From assembly GCA_016721305.1 (NCBI GenBank), contig JADKIH010000023.1, forward strand, positions 1 to 64,000: 64,000 nt of DNA, given 5' to 3'. Every line of letters begins with the position of its first letter. Positions within the stretch are counted from its first letter, which is position 1. Shown here one piece after another: positions 27,827-36,198 of this stretch. Source of the DNA: Bacteroidota bacterium (GTDB lineage Bacteria > Bacteroidota > Bacteroidia > AKYH767-A > 2013-40CM-41-45). Both the position numbers and the translations under genes were made by a program. Below the pieces are notes generated by a model. It was not told the origin of the DNA, ran no database searches, and was given only the letters and a program-made list of their open reading frames with translations.

Positions 27827-28845
27827 TCACTCCCACCACACCCCACCCGAGAATTTGCTATGCAATTCATAAGCCTCACCAATCATAGGTGAAACAATAT
27901 TCACTCCGAGTTTTTTTGCTTCTGCAGTTGCACGAATGATCGGCTCATTCCACGTATGCATTGCGAGAGAAAATTTTCCCAATGAACAGGCAACAGAACT
28001 TTTGCTTTTAGGTCGATGCTCGCCTGAACGGTTTGTTCCGGCATCATGTGAATGTAACGCCACATCCGATTGTACTGTCCGCATTCGAGTAAAGCCAGAT
28101 CAAACGGTCCGTGCTTTTCTCCAATTTCTTTGAAGTGAGTGTCATAACCTGAATCGCCGCCGAGGTATAGTTTGTAATCAGTAGACTTTAGGATGAACGA
28201 CGACCAAAGCGTTTTGCCTCTCGTTGTTCCGCGTCCGGAAAAATGTCGTGCCGGAGCAGCGGTGAATTCTATGTTTTCATCGAAGCGATTTGTCTCCCAC
28301 CAATCGAATTCCATGATTCGGCTTTCGTCGAAATTCCAGTATTGCAAATGAGAACCGACACCGGCAGAGCAGAAAATTTTACAATCAGAATCTCGAAGTT
28401 GCAGAACGGTATTGTAATCGAGATGATCGTAGTGATCGTGCGTTAAAACAAGTAAATCGATTTTTGGGAAGTCGGGAATGTCGTACTCATTAGTGCCGGG
28501 GAATGCTTTCACGGTAAAAGAGAATGGCGAAGCGCTGCCGCTGAACACCGGATCGACTAAAATATTTTTTCCGTGAATGTTGATGAGGTAGGAGGAATGA
28601 CCGAACCAGACGATCGTTGGTTTGTGGCCGCCGATTTTTTTCAAATCAGTTCGAACAAAAGGGACAGGCTTCGGCGGAGTTTTCTTAGTGCGGTCGCGAA
28701 AGAATTTAAGCGATACTTGCAGCATCGATTCATCCGGCATCATTACCGTTTCATTGATATTCTGAAATGCACCGTTTTTATAGTTAGGCGAAGATTTCAG
28801 TTTTTCGAGATGCTTGCCTTTGGGGTTTTGACCGAAGATTTTCAT
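27827..28845 (-). CDS. MBL-fold metallohydrolase (NAPE-PLD/UlaG-like), frameshifted
   Basis: Start chosen at the ATG at 28845 (MKIFGQNPKGKHLEKL). The metallo-beta-lactamase core is clear: IVWFGHSSYLINIHGKNILVDP, LLVLTHDHYDHLDY (HxHxDH, two metals), AARHFSGRG-type His, LGGDSGYDTHF (bridging Asp) and VLLPVHWE (last His). The frame breaks at the AAAA run near 27982; one more A joins VHWE to KFSLAMHTWNEPIIRATAEAKKLGV and ends at GGVWWE. Relatives include N-acyl-phosphatidylethanolamine phospholipase D and bacterial lipid hydrolases. No signal peptide. Exact substrate unknown; the shift looks like a homopolymer error. Confidence 0.85.
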
Positions 28846-28928
28846 AATGGATGTGGGGTACTCTTGGGGAGACGGGAATAAGACATTCTTATTGTAGTTT
28901 TTCCGACACAAAGCTTAAGTGATATTTT

Positions 28929-29022
28929 TTTCCCGCCCCATAGGGGCAGGCGCCTATCGCAGAAACACGCAGAAATTCTTGTGGTTACCTTGTGCCCCTC
29001 GTGCTCTTGTGGTAAAATTACA
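28929..29022 (+). repeat. Composite repeat I-A-B
   Basis: ttcccgccccataggggcag (I), cgcagaaacacgcagaaat (A), then cctcgtgctcttgtggtaaa (B), filling the gap between two minus-strand genes. Confidence 0.7.
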
Positions 29023-29048
29023 CATAAAACCGCAAGTGCCCCATCAAA

Positions 29049-30560
29049 TCACTCCACCAAAAACTTTAACCCCTTCCTTTTTCCGTTCAGATTTATTTCT
29101 ATCACATATACGCCCGATGAATTGCCATCGAAGTTTATAACGGAGTGGGTTTCATGTCCGGATAAAAGTAATTTCCCGATTGAGTTAAAGATGCGGTAAT
29201 CATATCCGGTGTTTGCGATATCGGGCAGGTTATTTAGAGTTAAGAGACCGTTAGAGTAATGAGCATTCATTGTTTCACTTTCAACCTTTGGCCCGGTGGA
29301 GATTCCAAGCGAAATATTTCCGGCCTGAACCCCATTGATTTTATAAGCGACAAGTTTAGTGCAATTCGAACCATGATTATTGTCGCATGACTCTATTATT
29401 CCGGCGTTAGTATTGAGAGAATAATTATAATCCTGATCTAAGATCTGATAAATGCCGCATCCAATTGTATCAAGGAAAAAAGCGTAAGAGGTAAAGGAAA
29501 ACGCGTAGAGTGAATCGCCGGTCAGACTGTCAATCGTAAAAGCGATTGGCTTGGGGTCAACAATGAGTCCTGCATTACCGGGAATAGAAGGATTATACAT
29601 CGGGATATTGTAGGCATAGCCCGTATTTTGCGGAGGACAATTTTTGAGATAGCTGAAATCTGTTTTGCGATACACTTCTGTCATTCCAGGGCTTTGTATC
29701 ATCACATGACCGGAATCTTCAATGACACGATCAAAGGTATAAACAACGGAATCCGGAGTAATAAGAGCCTGTGTAATTGAATCACGAAAGTATTCAGTCC
29801 AATCCGGAACCATTATAGCGTCAGTACGAACATCGTGTAACCAGAGGCGTATATCTCCGGCAGCGAGATGGAAGTAATCTTCAAACCGTGGCACTTGAAA
29901 GCCGGAAGCAAGCGTGGAGCTATTAATTCCAATTGTTGTGTATTGTGTGAAATCATAATTCGCCGGATGATACAGGAAATCATAAAATGGCAAGTACTTA
30001 ATTAAGCCGTAGTTTTTACTCAGTTTGAATTCAAAATTACTGATGGGCGTTTGATTAGTTTCGGTACCATTCGGCGTCATTGAAAATGTTTTCACGCTAT
30101 CGGTAATACCAAAAAATGTTTCGGGCTCATTGCTTATGCAGGTAAAATTAATTGTATTGTATGAATTACCGGAAACAGTAGAGACGACATCCCAGCTTTG
30201 TCCGATGGTAGCTTTTGGTAAAAAGAAAAACGGCAACGAGCTTTGATATATAAAATAAAACACCGTGTCGTTTCTTTGATAGATTGAATCGGTGAAAAAA
30301 GAATTCTCATAGTAATAGCTTTGATCGAGATTTGCTTGTGAGCATGATGCGGGATTCTCCGGGTTAAATTGTTTGTTGAGATAAAAAGTAGTTTCGGAGC
30401 CATTGCTCAGAACCGAATCGATCCGAAGTCCACCAATAACTGTCGAAGCATACGACGAGTAAGAGAAGTAAGAAGTTTTGTTAAGTTGAAAAAAATCCCA
30501 ATCGCCGGCGAAGGCATGTCCACAAATAATTAAGAGGACGAAGATTAAAAGTTTTTTCAT
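29049..30560 (-). CDS. T9SS-sorted secreted protein of unknown function
   Basis: 503 residues, signal peptide MKKLLIFVLLIICGHAFAG at the ATG at 30560. The central region has no family I recognise: KTTFYLNKQFNPEN-like strands, many Tyr/Phe/Asn, and paired Cys (GCGIYQILDQDY, CDNNHGSNCTKLVAY). The C-terminal 70 residues (NGLLTLNNLPDIANTGYDYR, then GNSSGVYVIEINLNGKRKG) are a T9SS type A sorting domain. It has the extracellular beta-rich character of the other cargoes in the window. The neighbouring genes give no clue to its role. Confidence 0.8.
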   Translation of the reverse strand: MKKLLIFVLLIICGHAFAGDWDFFQLNKTSYFSYSSYASTVIGGLRIDSVLSNGSETTFYLNKQFNPENPASCSQANLDQSYYYENSFFTDSIYQRNDTVFYFIYQSSLPFFFLPKATIGQSWDVVSTVSGNSYNTINFTCISNEPETFFGITDSVKTFSMTPNGTETNQTPISNFEFKLSKNYGLIKYLPFYDFLYHPANYDFTQYTTIGINSSTLASGFQVPRFEDYFHLAAGDIRLWLHDVRTDAIMVPDWTEYFRDSITQALITPDSVVYTFDRVIEDSGHVMIQSPGMTEVYRKTDFSYLKNCPPQNTGYAYNIPMYNPSIPGNAGLIVDPKPIAFTIDSLTGDSLYAFSFTSYAFFLDTIGCGIYQILDQDYNYSLNTNAGIIESCDNNHGSNCTKLVAYKINGVQAGNISLGISTGPKVESETMNAHYSNGLLTLNNLPDIANTGYDYRIFNSIGKLLLSGHETHSVINFDGNSSGVYVIEINLNGKRKGLKFLVE

Positions 30561-30621
30561 GATACAGCTTTATCGTAACCCGAATATATGAAAAAAACTG
30601 TTCATCCGAAAACCGTGATCA

Positions 30622-30768
30622 ATCTTAGTGTCTAAGTGTCTTAGTGGTAAAATTATTAACCACTAAGACTTGTGGTCGCCTCGTGCCCCTCGTGATCTCG
30701 TGGTAAAAACCCCCACCCCTCCATTTGCTAATTTCCGAATCTGCAAATTGCTTTATGGCTTTTAACTT
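30622..30768 (+). repeat. Chimeric intergenic repeats C, B, H and J
   Basis: cttagtgtctaagtgtcttag and aaccactaagac (C hairpin, 30624-30670) merges directly into cctcgtgcccctcgtg / ctcgtggtaaaaa (B, to 30707). Then come gctaatttccgaatctgc (H) and cttttaacttttgac (J) up to the thioesterase stop at 30778. Four families are joined end to end. Confidence 0.7.
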
Positions 30769-30777
30769 TTGACTTGG

Positions 30778-31215
30778 CTACTCTTCCCAAACAAACCCCT
30801 CCGATTTCGGAAAAGCATTCATCACATCTATCGCAGCCTGCGGAGGCGGCGAGGCAAGCTTGCGAGTTTTCATATCGATCCACGATCCATCGATGGTAAT
30901 TGTTGCACAAAGCATTTCGCCTAAAAGGAATCGATGTTGGATACTCCATCGCGAAGCATCACGTTTCAATTTGAGGATTTTCGTTTCAAGCGTGACCTCG
31001 TCACCGAAGCGCATCTCACGACGAAACACACATTCTTCGCGAAACAAAATCGGCGAGAAGCCCATCTTATGCATGGCAACCATCGTAAGTCCCGCGTCAT
31101 CCAGAATTTCGACACGGTGCTGCGTACCCAGATCGTAATAGACACTATGACGAACATGCAGATTCGGGTCGAGGTCGGACCAGCGGAAGGAGATGGGTTT
31201 GGAGTAGGTTGACAT
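30778..31215 (-). CDS. Acyl-CoA thioesterase-like hot-dog protein (4HBT)
   Basis: 145 residues, one hot-dog fold. ISFRWSDLDPNLHVRHSVYYD matches the RxxDxDxxxHxxxxxYY active-site helix of 4HBT-type thioesterases, with the catalytic Asp in SDLD. The MHKMGFSPILFREECVFRREM strand pair follows. Relatives cleave acyl-CoA thioesters in the cytoplasm; the acyl chain preference cannot be seen. The ATG at 31215 is followed upstream, after four bases, by a heptamer array, so the 5' leader is repeat DNA. Divergent from the methyltransferase at 31586. Confidence 0.82.
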   Translation of the reverse strand: MSTYSKPISFRWSDLDPNLHVRHSVYYDLGTQHRVEILDDAGLTMVAMHKMGFSPILFREECVFRREMRFGDEVTLETKILKLKRDASRWSIQHRFLLGEMLCATITIDGSWIDMKTRKLASPPPQAAIDVMNAFPKSEGFVWEE

Positions 31216-31218
31216 GGG

Positions 31219-31274
31219 ACGGGTTGCGGGTTACGAGTTGCGGGTTGCGAGTTGCGAGTTGCGAGTTGCGGGTT
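31219..31274 (+). repeat. Heptamer array D, eight units
   Basis: Eight contiguous units of [GA]CG[AG]GTT without an indel. On the thioesterase strand the sequence reads AACCCGC-type up to four bases before its start codon. The remaining DNA to 31484 shows no gene. Confidence 0.85.
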
Positions 31275-31484
31275 ACGAAATTACTCAAAACTAGTGAGGC
31301 AATTGAGGGCAAGTCGTAATCCTTGGTGAGATGATAATCTTTGTTATGAACAGCAATAAAACATCATTTGCAGGTGTATGATACTTTAAACCATACAATA
31401 GACAATCAATAAGCCTTTTGTGATATTCTTAAATTTTCCCTAAAAGGATATCACCCGATTACGGAAACCAGTACTTTCGTTACA

Positions 31485-31583
31485 CACTCGCAACCCGCTG
31501 GCTGAGCCTGTCGAAGCCCGCAACCCGCAACCCGTAACTCGCAACTCGTAACCCGCAACTCGTAACGTAACGCGCAACCCGCT
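31485..31583 (-). repeat. Heptamer array D interrupted by a REP-like F unit
   Basis: aactcgc / aacccgc / aacccgt units run up to the start codon of the methyltransferase. At 31498-31517 the array is broken by ggctgagcctgtcgaagcc, a family F unit, after which the heptamers resume. Confidence 0.8.
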
Positions 31584-31585
31584 CC

Positions 31586-32335
31586 ATGAAACCCACCAAA
31601 GACCTCTTTTCTACTCAATCCAAAACCTACGCAGCTTTTCGTCCGCATTATCCGCAGTTGTTGTTTGATTATCTGTTTTCGTTGGTAAAGAATTTCGATC
31701 ATGCCTGGGATTGCGGAACAGGAAACGGTCAGGTGGCAGTACAGTTGGCGAAACGTTTTGCAAAGGTGGAAGCAAGCGATATCAGTGCAAGTCAGATCGA
31801 ACATGCTACAAAGAATGAGCGAGTCGCTTATCATCTTTGTCGTGCCGAGTCTACACCGTTTGCCGATGCGAGCTTCGATTTGATTACCGTTGCCACGGCA
31901 GTTCACTGGTTCGACTTCGAAATGTTTTACAAAGAAGTTCGCCGTGTTGCAAAGCCGGGAGCGATCATCGCAGTCTGGGCATATGCTCCGCCTGTGTGTG
32001 ATCCAAAACTCGATGGTATCATGCATCAATTCTCCATGGAAAAATTGAAAGACTATTGGAATCCCGAGCGGAGGTATGTCGACGAAGATTACAAAACGAT
32101 TCCATTTCCTTTCGAAGAAATCAAAACGCCACAGTTCGAAATCGACACTGAGTGGACGATGGAGCAATACATCGGTTACATTCAGTCGTGGTCGTCGGTG
32201 CAGAATTATAGGCAGAAGCATGGTATCGATCCTGTTCCGGAAGTTGCGGAGGAGATTCGTGTTTCTTGGGGAGATAGTCTGCGGCGGAGGATTGTATTTC
32301 CGTTGTTTGTTCGGTGTGGAGGGTTTGAGATTTAA
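31586..32335 (+). CDS. Class I SAM-dependent methyltransferase
   Basis: 249 residues. HAWDCGTGNGQVAVQLAKRF is motif I, VEASDISASQIEHA the acidic strand-2 end, CRAESTPFADASFDLITVATAVHWFD the motif II/III region, and RVAKPGAIIAVWAYA the strand-5 motif. This is the Methyltransf_11-type layout, resembling small-molecule (Tam/ubiquinone-like) enzymes. Substrate unknown. The start ATG follows a heptamer repeat directly and no clear promoter was seen in the gap, so the leader is unusual. The long minus-strand frame over this gene is a shadow. Confidence 0.87.
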   Translation: MKPTKDLFSTQSKTYAAFRPHYPQLLFDYLFSLVKNFDHAWDCGTGNGQVAVQLAKRFAKVEASDISASQIEHATKNERVAYHLCRAESTPFADASFDLITVATAVHWFDFEMFYKEVRRVAKPGAIIAVWAYAPPVCDPKLDGIMHQFSMEKLKDYWNPERRYVDEDYKTIPFPFEEIKTPQFEIDTEWTMEQYIGYIQSWSSVQNYRQKHGIDPVPEVAEEIRVSWGDSLRRRIVFPLFVRCGGFEI

Positions 32336-32342
32336 GTTTAGA

Positions 32343-32690
32343 TTTTACCACGAGAGCACGAGTGCCACGAGGAATCACGAGACGCTCTTGTGATTCCTCG
32401 TGGCACTCGTGCTCTTGTGGTGAAAAACACAAAGCCAAATTTCTAATCCTATTATTTCCCGCAGACGACGCAGAAATTGCGCAAAAACACGCAGTGAGAG
32501 TAGAGCACTAAGTGCTTATTTTCTTTTACCACGAGAACACAAGTACCACGAGGAATCACGAGATCGTCTTGTGATTCCTCGTGGCACTCGTGTTCTTGTG
32601 GTGAAAAACACAAAGCCAAATATCTAATTCTGTATCCCGCAGACGACGCCGAAATTGCGCAGAGATCCGCAGAAAGCTTAGTGGACATAG
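32343..32690 (+). repeat. B-A composite repeat, left copy, with two long hairpins
   Basis: Two B palindromes (32345-32425 and 32525-32606) pair ttaccacgag...cacgag with ctcgtgg...cttgtggtgaa over nearly 40 bp. Each is followed by cacaaagccaaat and an A unit (cccgcagacgacgc). Bases 32388-32685 recur in the same orientation at 33700-33985, on the other side of higBA. The hairpins may also terminate transcription of the methyltransferase gene. Confidence 0.85.
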
Positions 32691-32742
32691 TGGTTGATTT
32701 AAAGCTATGAAACCAAGTCTAATTAGCGGAAGCCTCAATATC

Positions 32743-33177
32743 TTAAGCACTAGCTTTTATTTTATTTGAACCAATTAGTTTATTCTTCTTCGTAGCCAGC
32801 TTCGAAATCAATTTATAATTTCTATTAAAAGCCTCTTGTGATACACTAAAATATTGGGATAAATCACGCACTAGTTTTTTAGAAATTCCTTTTTTGTAAT
32901 TCAAAATTTCAGAGACTACACTTTTTCCTACGCCAAGGATAGTAGCCAAGTCATTTGCTTTTAAGTTTTTTTCTAGCATCAAAGTTCGCAATAGCTCTAC
33001 AGGATCGCTATCATGGAAGGTTTGATGATCGGCATCCCATTTTTCTATCAGGACAGTCAACAATTCAATTTCATCTTTGAATTTCCGGTTATTCTTTTCT
33101 AAAAGTAAATCCAAAGATCGGCAATACTCTCTGTATTGGCTTCGAGATTTGATGACTTTGTATTTTAATGATGGCAT
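32743..33177 (-). CDS. higA: HigA-type antitoxin, HTH XRE
   Basis: 144 residues. The C-terminal half has a helix-turn-helix: MLEKNLKANDLATILGVGKS then VVSEILNYKKGISKKLVRDLS, typical of HigA antitoxins. The N-terminal half (EIELLTVLIEKWDADH) is the toxin-facing, extended part seen in chromosomal HigA proteins. It follows the toxin gene after 14 bases, the usual higBA order. It is expected to neutralise HigB and repress the operon at the palindrome at 33549-33571. A basic, lysine-rich tail follows (LATKKNKLIGSNKIKASA). Confidence 0.87.
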   Translation of the reverse strand: MPSLKYKVIKSRSQYREYCRSLDLLLEKNNRKFKDEIELLTVLIEKWDADHQTFHDSDPVELLRTLMLEKNLKANDLATILGVGKSVVSEILNYKKGISKKLVRDLSQYFSVSQEAFNRNYKLISKLATKKNKLIGSNKIKASA

Positions 33178-33191
33178 AATGCTTCGATAAA

Positions 33192-33536
33192 TTAGAATTC
33201 GCGAATGGTAAATTGTTTGTTCTCCTTACATAATTTGCTGTATTCTGAGTGGGTTCCAATCCAGCAAACAAATAAGTGTACATTATTTTCACCCCAATAG
33301 TATTTACATATCATTCTGTAATTGTTTCCTCCTAAATCAAACACAACACGATTTGTTCCCCTACCTAACAGGTCGCTTGAGCCAAATGTTGACTTAATGT
33401 CATTTGGTGAAAGCCAATCAGTAAACTTGATTGCGGTTAACCATGATCGAATCGCTTTACGGCTATTTGGATTTCTTCTGCAATACTCCTCCAGCGATTG
33501 CTTCGAGATAAGACGAATTTTCATATAAATATACAA
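33192..33536 (-). CDS. higB: HigB-type mRNA interferase toxin
   Basis: About 110 residues; the start is either the ATG at 33536 or, more like the family, the ATG at 33524 (MKIRLISKQSLEEYCRR). Matches the HigB_toxin (RelE/ParE-like) pattern: W-x-x-A near AIRSWLTAIKFTDW, TNRVVFDLGGNNYRMICKYYW, then HLFVCWIGTHSEYSKLC. The GTHxEY motif holds the active-site His/Tyr region. Known members cut mRNA at the ribosome. The pair lies between two direct copies of a 290-bp repeat, suggesting acquisition as a unit. Confidence 0.87.
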   Translation of the reverse strand: MYIYMKIRLISKQSLEEYCRRNPNSRKAIRSWLTAIKFTDWLSPNDIKSTFGSSDLLGRGTNRVVFDLGGNNYRMICKYYWGENNVHLFVCWIGTHSEYSKLCKENKQFTIREF

Positions 33537-33548
33537 TAATAAAATTAA

Positions 33549-33571
33549 AAAGTTCGCAATTTGCGAACTTT
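33549..33571. promoter_or_regulatory. Palindromic operator before higBA
   Basis: Perfect 11+1+11 palindrome containing aagttcgcaa and ttgcgaactt, ending 13 bases before the higB ATG at 33536. The position fits autoregulation by HigA or the HigBA complex. Confidence 0.7.
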
Positions 33572-33699
33572 ATTCATCAGCCTGAATTAGCACAAATTGA
33601 TTGGTCATAAAAATACTCTCCTCAAAAGCGATCGCATCCGGCTTACTCCGAATTCACTCATTAACTATGGATCATATAAGCGGAACCAAAGACAAACAT

Positions 33700-33985
33700 C
33701 CTCGTGATTCCTCGTGGCACTCGTGCTCTTGTGGTGAAAAACACAAAGCCAAATTTCTAATCCTATTATTTCCCGCAGACGACGCAGTTGCGCAAAACAG
33801 CAGTGAGTAGAGCACTAAGCTTTTCTTTACCACGAGAGCACAAGTGCCACGAGGAATCACGAGATCGTCTTGTGATTCCTCGTGGCACTCGTGTTCTCGT
33901 GGTAAAAAAACACAAAGCCAAATTTCTAATCCTGTTTCCCGCAGACGACGCAGAAATTGCGCTGAAACACGCAGAGGGCATTGAA
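33700..33985 (+). repeat. B-A composite repeat, right copy
   Basis: Same order and orientation as 32388-32685, with several short deletions. Contains the B hairpin 33826-33906 and two A units (cccgcagacgacgcag). Lies between higB and tetR. Confidence 0.85.
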
Positions 33986-34007
33986 TTTCTTCTATCATTT
34001 CCTTCGA

Positions 34008-34053
34008 AGCCCCATTTGCTAATTTGCTAATTCCCGAATTTGCTAATTGGCCT
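34008..34053 (+). repeat. Repeat H (GCTAATT family)
   Basis: tttgctaatttgctaattcc then cgaatttgctaattgg. Related words occur at 30725-30752 and 61640-61768. Confidence 0.65.
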
Positions 34054-34109
34054 CTTTAAAATTAAGCGGCTGAAAATCAGCTATATGGGTGGTGGGATAC
34101 CGCAAACCC

Positions 34110-34139
34110 TTGCAAACTTAACACTGTTAAGTATATTTG
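34110..34139 (+). promoter_or_regulatory. tetR promoter with operator in the spacer
   Basis: -7 box TATATTTG at 34132-34139 (exact TAnnTTTG), a -33 CTTG-like box ending at 34112 with 19 bases between, and the palindrome ACTTAACACTGTTAAGT at 34116-34132 filling the spacer. A repressor bound there would block RNA polymerase. Confidence 0.7.
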
Positions 34140-34157
34140 CACCCGAAAGTCAAACTC

Positions 34158-34784
34158 ATGGGAATCACCGAAAGAAAAGAAAAACAAAAAGCCGACCTGA
34201 AGCAACAGATCCTGGATGCTTCTATCAGGCTGTTTTCGGAACAGGGGTATGAGAATGTCTCAATTCGGAAGATTGCCGATATTATTCAATATAGTCCGAC
34301 GACCGTCTATTTGTATTTCAAAGACAAAAATGAAATCCTTTTCAAATTGCACGAGATCGGATTTCAAAAGATGGGTGAATACAATCGCGAGTTATTCGAT
34401 ATCAAAAATCCGTTGATTCGTTTGCACAAGCTTGGCGAAAATTACATTCGCTTTGGTCTCGAGAATCCCGAGTATTACGACTTAATGTTCATCCTACCGG
34501 CACCGATGGATAAGCTTCGCGAAGACCCGAGTTGTAATTGGGAATGTGGCGATACTGCTCTCAACGGATTGAAAGCTGTGTTGAGTGAATGCATCGAGAA
34601 AAAATTAATACCTCCGGGCGATGTAAACACGTTGGCAATGGCCGTATGGGGAATGGTACACGGATTGGTTTCACTTGCCAATCGTCGTCGCTTCGAAAAA
34701 CTCGTTCCGGATCCGGAAATAATTCCAAGTATGAATAAAGCATTGAACTGGCTCATCAATACGATGGATCAGTCATCGAACTAA
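34158..34784 (+). CDS. TetR-family repressor of the efflux operon
   Basis: Start at the ATG at 34158 (MGITERKEKQKADLKQQIL); the TTG-started longer frame includes promoter DNA. The N-terminal HTH (ILDASIRLFSEQGYENVSIR, then KIADIIQYSPTTVYLYFKDK) is typical TetR_N. The C-terminal part (residues 70-209) is the ligand and dimerisation domain, with WGMVHGLVSLANRRRF near the end as in TetR_C proteins of the WHG type. The gene heads tolC-mfp-rnd, and the same 17-base site lies before tetR and before tolC, so it very probably represses both. Confidence 0.9.
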   Translation: MGITERKEKQKADLKQQILDASIRLFSEQGYENVSIRKIADIIQYSPTTVYLYFKDKNEILFKLHEIGFQKMGEYNRELFDIKNPLIRLHKLGENYIRFGLENPEYYDLMFILPAPMDKLREDPSCNWECGDTALNGLKAVLSECIEKKLIPPGDVNTLAMAVWGMVHGLVSLANRRRFEKLVPDPEIIPSMNKALNWLINTMDQSSN

Positions 34785-34802
34785 TATATTTTTTGCATAA
34801 CC

Positions 34803-34819
34803 ACTTAACACTGTAAAGA
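34803..34819 (+). promoter_or_regulatory. Second TetR operator site, before tolC
   Basis: ACTTAACACTGTAAAGA against ACTTAACACTGTTAAGT before tetR: the left half is identical and the right half is degenerate. It ends directly at the ATG of the tolC-like gene. Confidence 0.6.
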
Positions 34820-36184
34820 ATGATTACACCATTAAGTAGCTCTAAAAAACTCCTTTTTCTGTTGTTTTTTGCAGCTTTTACCACACAGCTTAATGCTCAA
34901 AGCACCGTCGATAAGTACGTTGACTACGGATTGAAAAACAATCTCGTTCTACAACAAAAAAACGTGAGTCTCGAAAGTGCGATGTACTCTCTCCGCGAAG
35001 CGCGATCGCTTTTCCTTCCGTCGATTACTTTGCTCGGCGATTATCAATCGGGCGAAGGCGGACGAAGCATCGATTTCCCTGTAGGCGATTTGTTGAATCC
35101 GGCTTATCAAACATTGAATCAGCTAATCGGACAACAAGCTTTTCCAATGCTGGAAAATGTGAACATCAATTTTCTCCCAAACAATTACTACGATGTAAAA
35201 CTTCGCGCATCGATGCCATTGTTCAACACCGACATTATCTACAACAAAAAAATTCAGTCGGGACAAGTGCAGTTGAAGCAATCGGAGCTCGATGCATACA
35301 AAGCAGAGTTGACGAAGGAAATTAAATCGGCGTACTACACATATCTCTCCTCTTTGAGTGCAGTGAACATTTATGAAGATGCTTCGAAACTTGCTTCTGA
35401 AGGAAAGAGAGTCAATGAAAGTCTGGCTGCAAACGGTAAGGCAGTAAAAGCATACGTCATCCGTTCCGAGAGCGAACTGCAGCAAGTAGAAGCAAAACGC
35501 AAGTCGGCAATTGAGCAGGCACATAATGCACAATTGTATTTCAACTTCATCATCAATGCCGAGGCTTCACAGGAAATTGATACGACAGGAATGCATCAGA
35601 TGGATTTGGCAAAAGCAGAATCGTATTTGCTTGCCGACCCGGATATTTCGAAGAGAAGCGAATTGAAAACACTCGCTCAGGCCGAAGAGATTTCAAAAAA
35701 CGCATACAAACTTTCTTCAAGTTATATGATTCCGAAAGTTTCAGGCTTCATTGACTATGGTTCACAATCGGCCGACTGGATTTACAATAGCGAAACACGC
35801 TACTACTTTGCCGGCGTTCATCTCGAACTTCCGCTCTTCACATCCGGACAAAATTCCTACAAGAAGCATCGCGCCGAATTAACGATGAAGAACCAGTCGT
35901 TGACTACCGACTATACAACAAAGCAAATCAAGCTCGCTGCCTCTGCTGCAAAAAACAATCTGCGAATTGCATACGAAAACTATTTGTCGTCAGTAAAGCA
36001 GGAAGAGTCTGCACAGTACTACAATCGCCTTATTCAAAAAGGTTATGCCGAAGGAGTAAATTCATTCATCGAGTCAATCGATGCACGAACACAACTGACA
36101 GCAGCTTCATTGCAAAGAGTCATTTCACAGAATCAATTACAAATCGCCACAATAACATTCGAAAGAGAAACATCCAACAATTAA
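34820..36184 (+). CDS. TolC-family outer membrane efflux protein
   Basis: 454 residues with signal peptide (KKLLFLLFFAAFTTQLNAQ). Two structural repeats of long amphipathic helices with Ala/Gln/Ser heptads (for example SGQVQLKQSELDAYKAELTK and QEESAQYYNRLIQKGYAEG) and beta segments YDVKLRASMPLF and FAGVHLELPLF are the TolC/OEP pattern. It forms the outer membrane channel of a tripartite pump. First structural gene after tetR, 35 bases downstream, followed after 14 bases by the adaptor. Confidence 0.92.
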   Translation: MITPLSSSKKLLFLLFFAAFTTQLNAQSTVDKYVDYGLKNNLVLQQKNVSLESAMYSLREARSLFLPSITLLGDYQSGEGGRSIDFPVGDLLNPAYQTLNQLIGQQAFPMLENVNINFLPNNYYDVKLRASMPLFNTDIIYNKKIQSGQVQLKQSELDAYKAELTKEIKSAYYTYLSSLSAVNIYEDASKLASEGKRVNESLAANGKAVKAYVIRSESELQQVEAKRKSAIEQAHNAQLYFNFIINAEASQEIDTTGMHQMDLAKAESYLLADPDISKRSELKTLAQAEEISKNAYKLSSSYMIPKVSGFIDYGSQSADWIYNSETRYYFAGVHLELPLFTSGQNSYKKHRAELTMKNQSLTTDYTTKQIKLAASAAKNNLRIAYENYLSSVKQEESAQYYNRLIQKGYAEGVNSFIESIDARTQLTAASLQRVISQNQLQIATITFERETSNN

Positions 36185-36198
36185 TACACTATACATAA

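Noticed and set aside
31451..32221. A 256-codon open frame on the minus strand
   Set aside because: It lies opposite the clear methyltransferase (31586-32335); its translation is low-complexity and ends in repeat-coded LRVTSCELRVA peptides.
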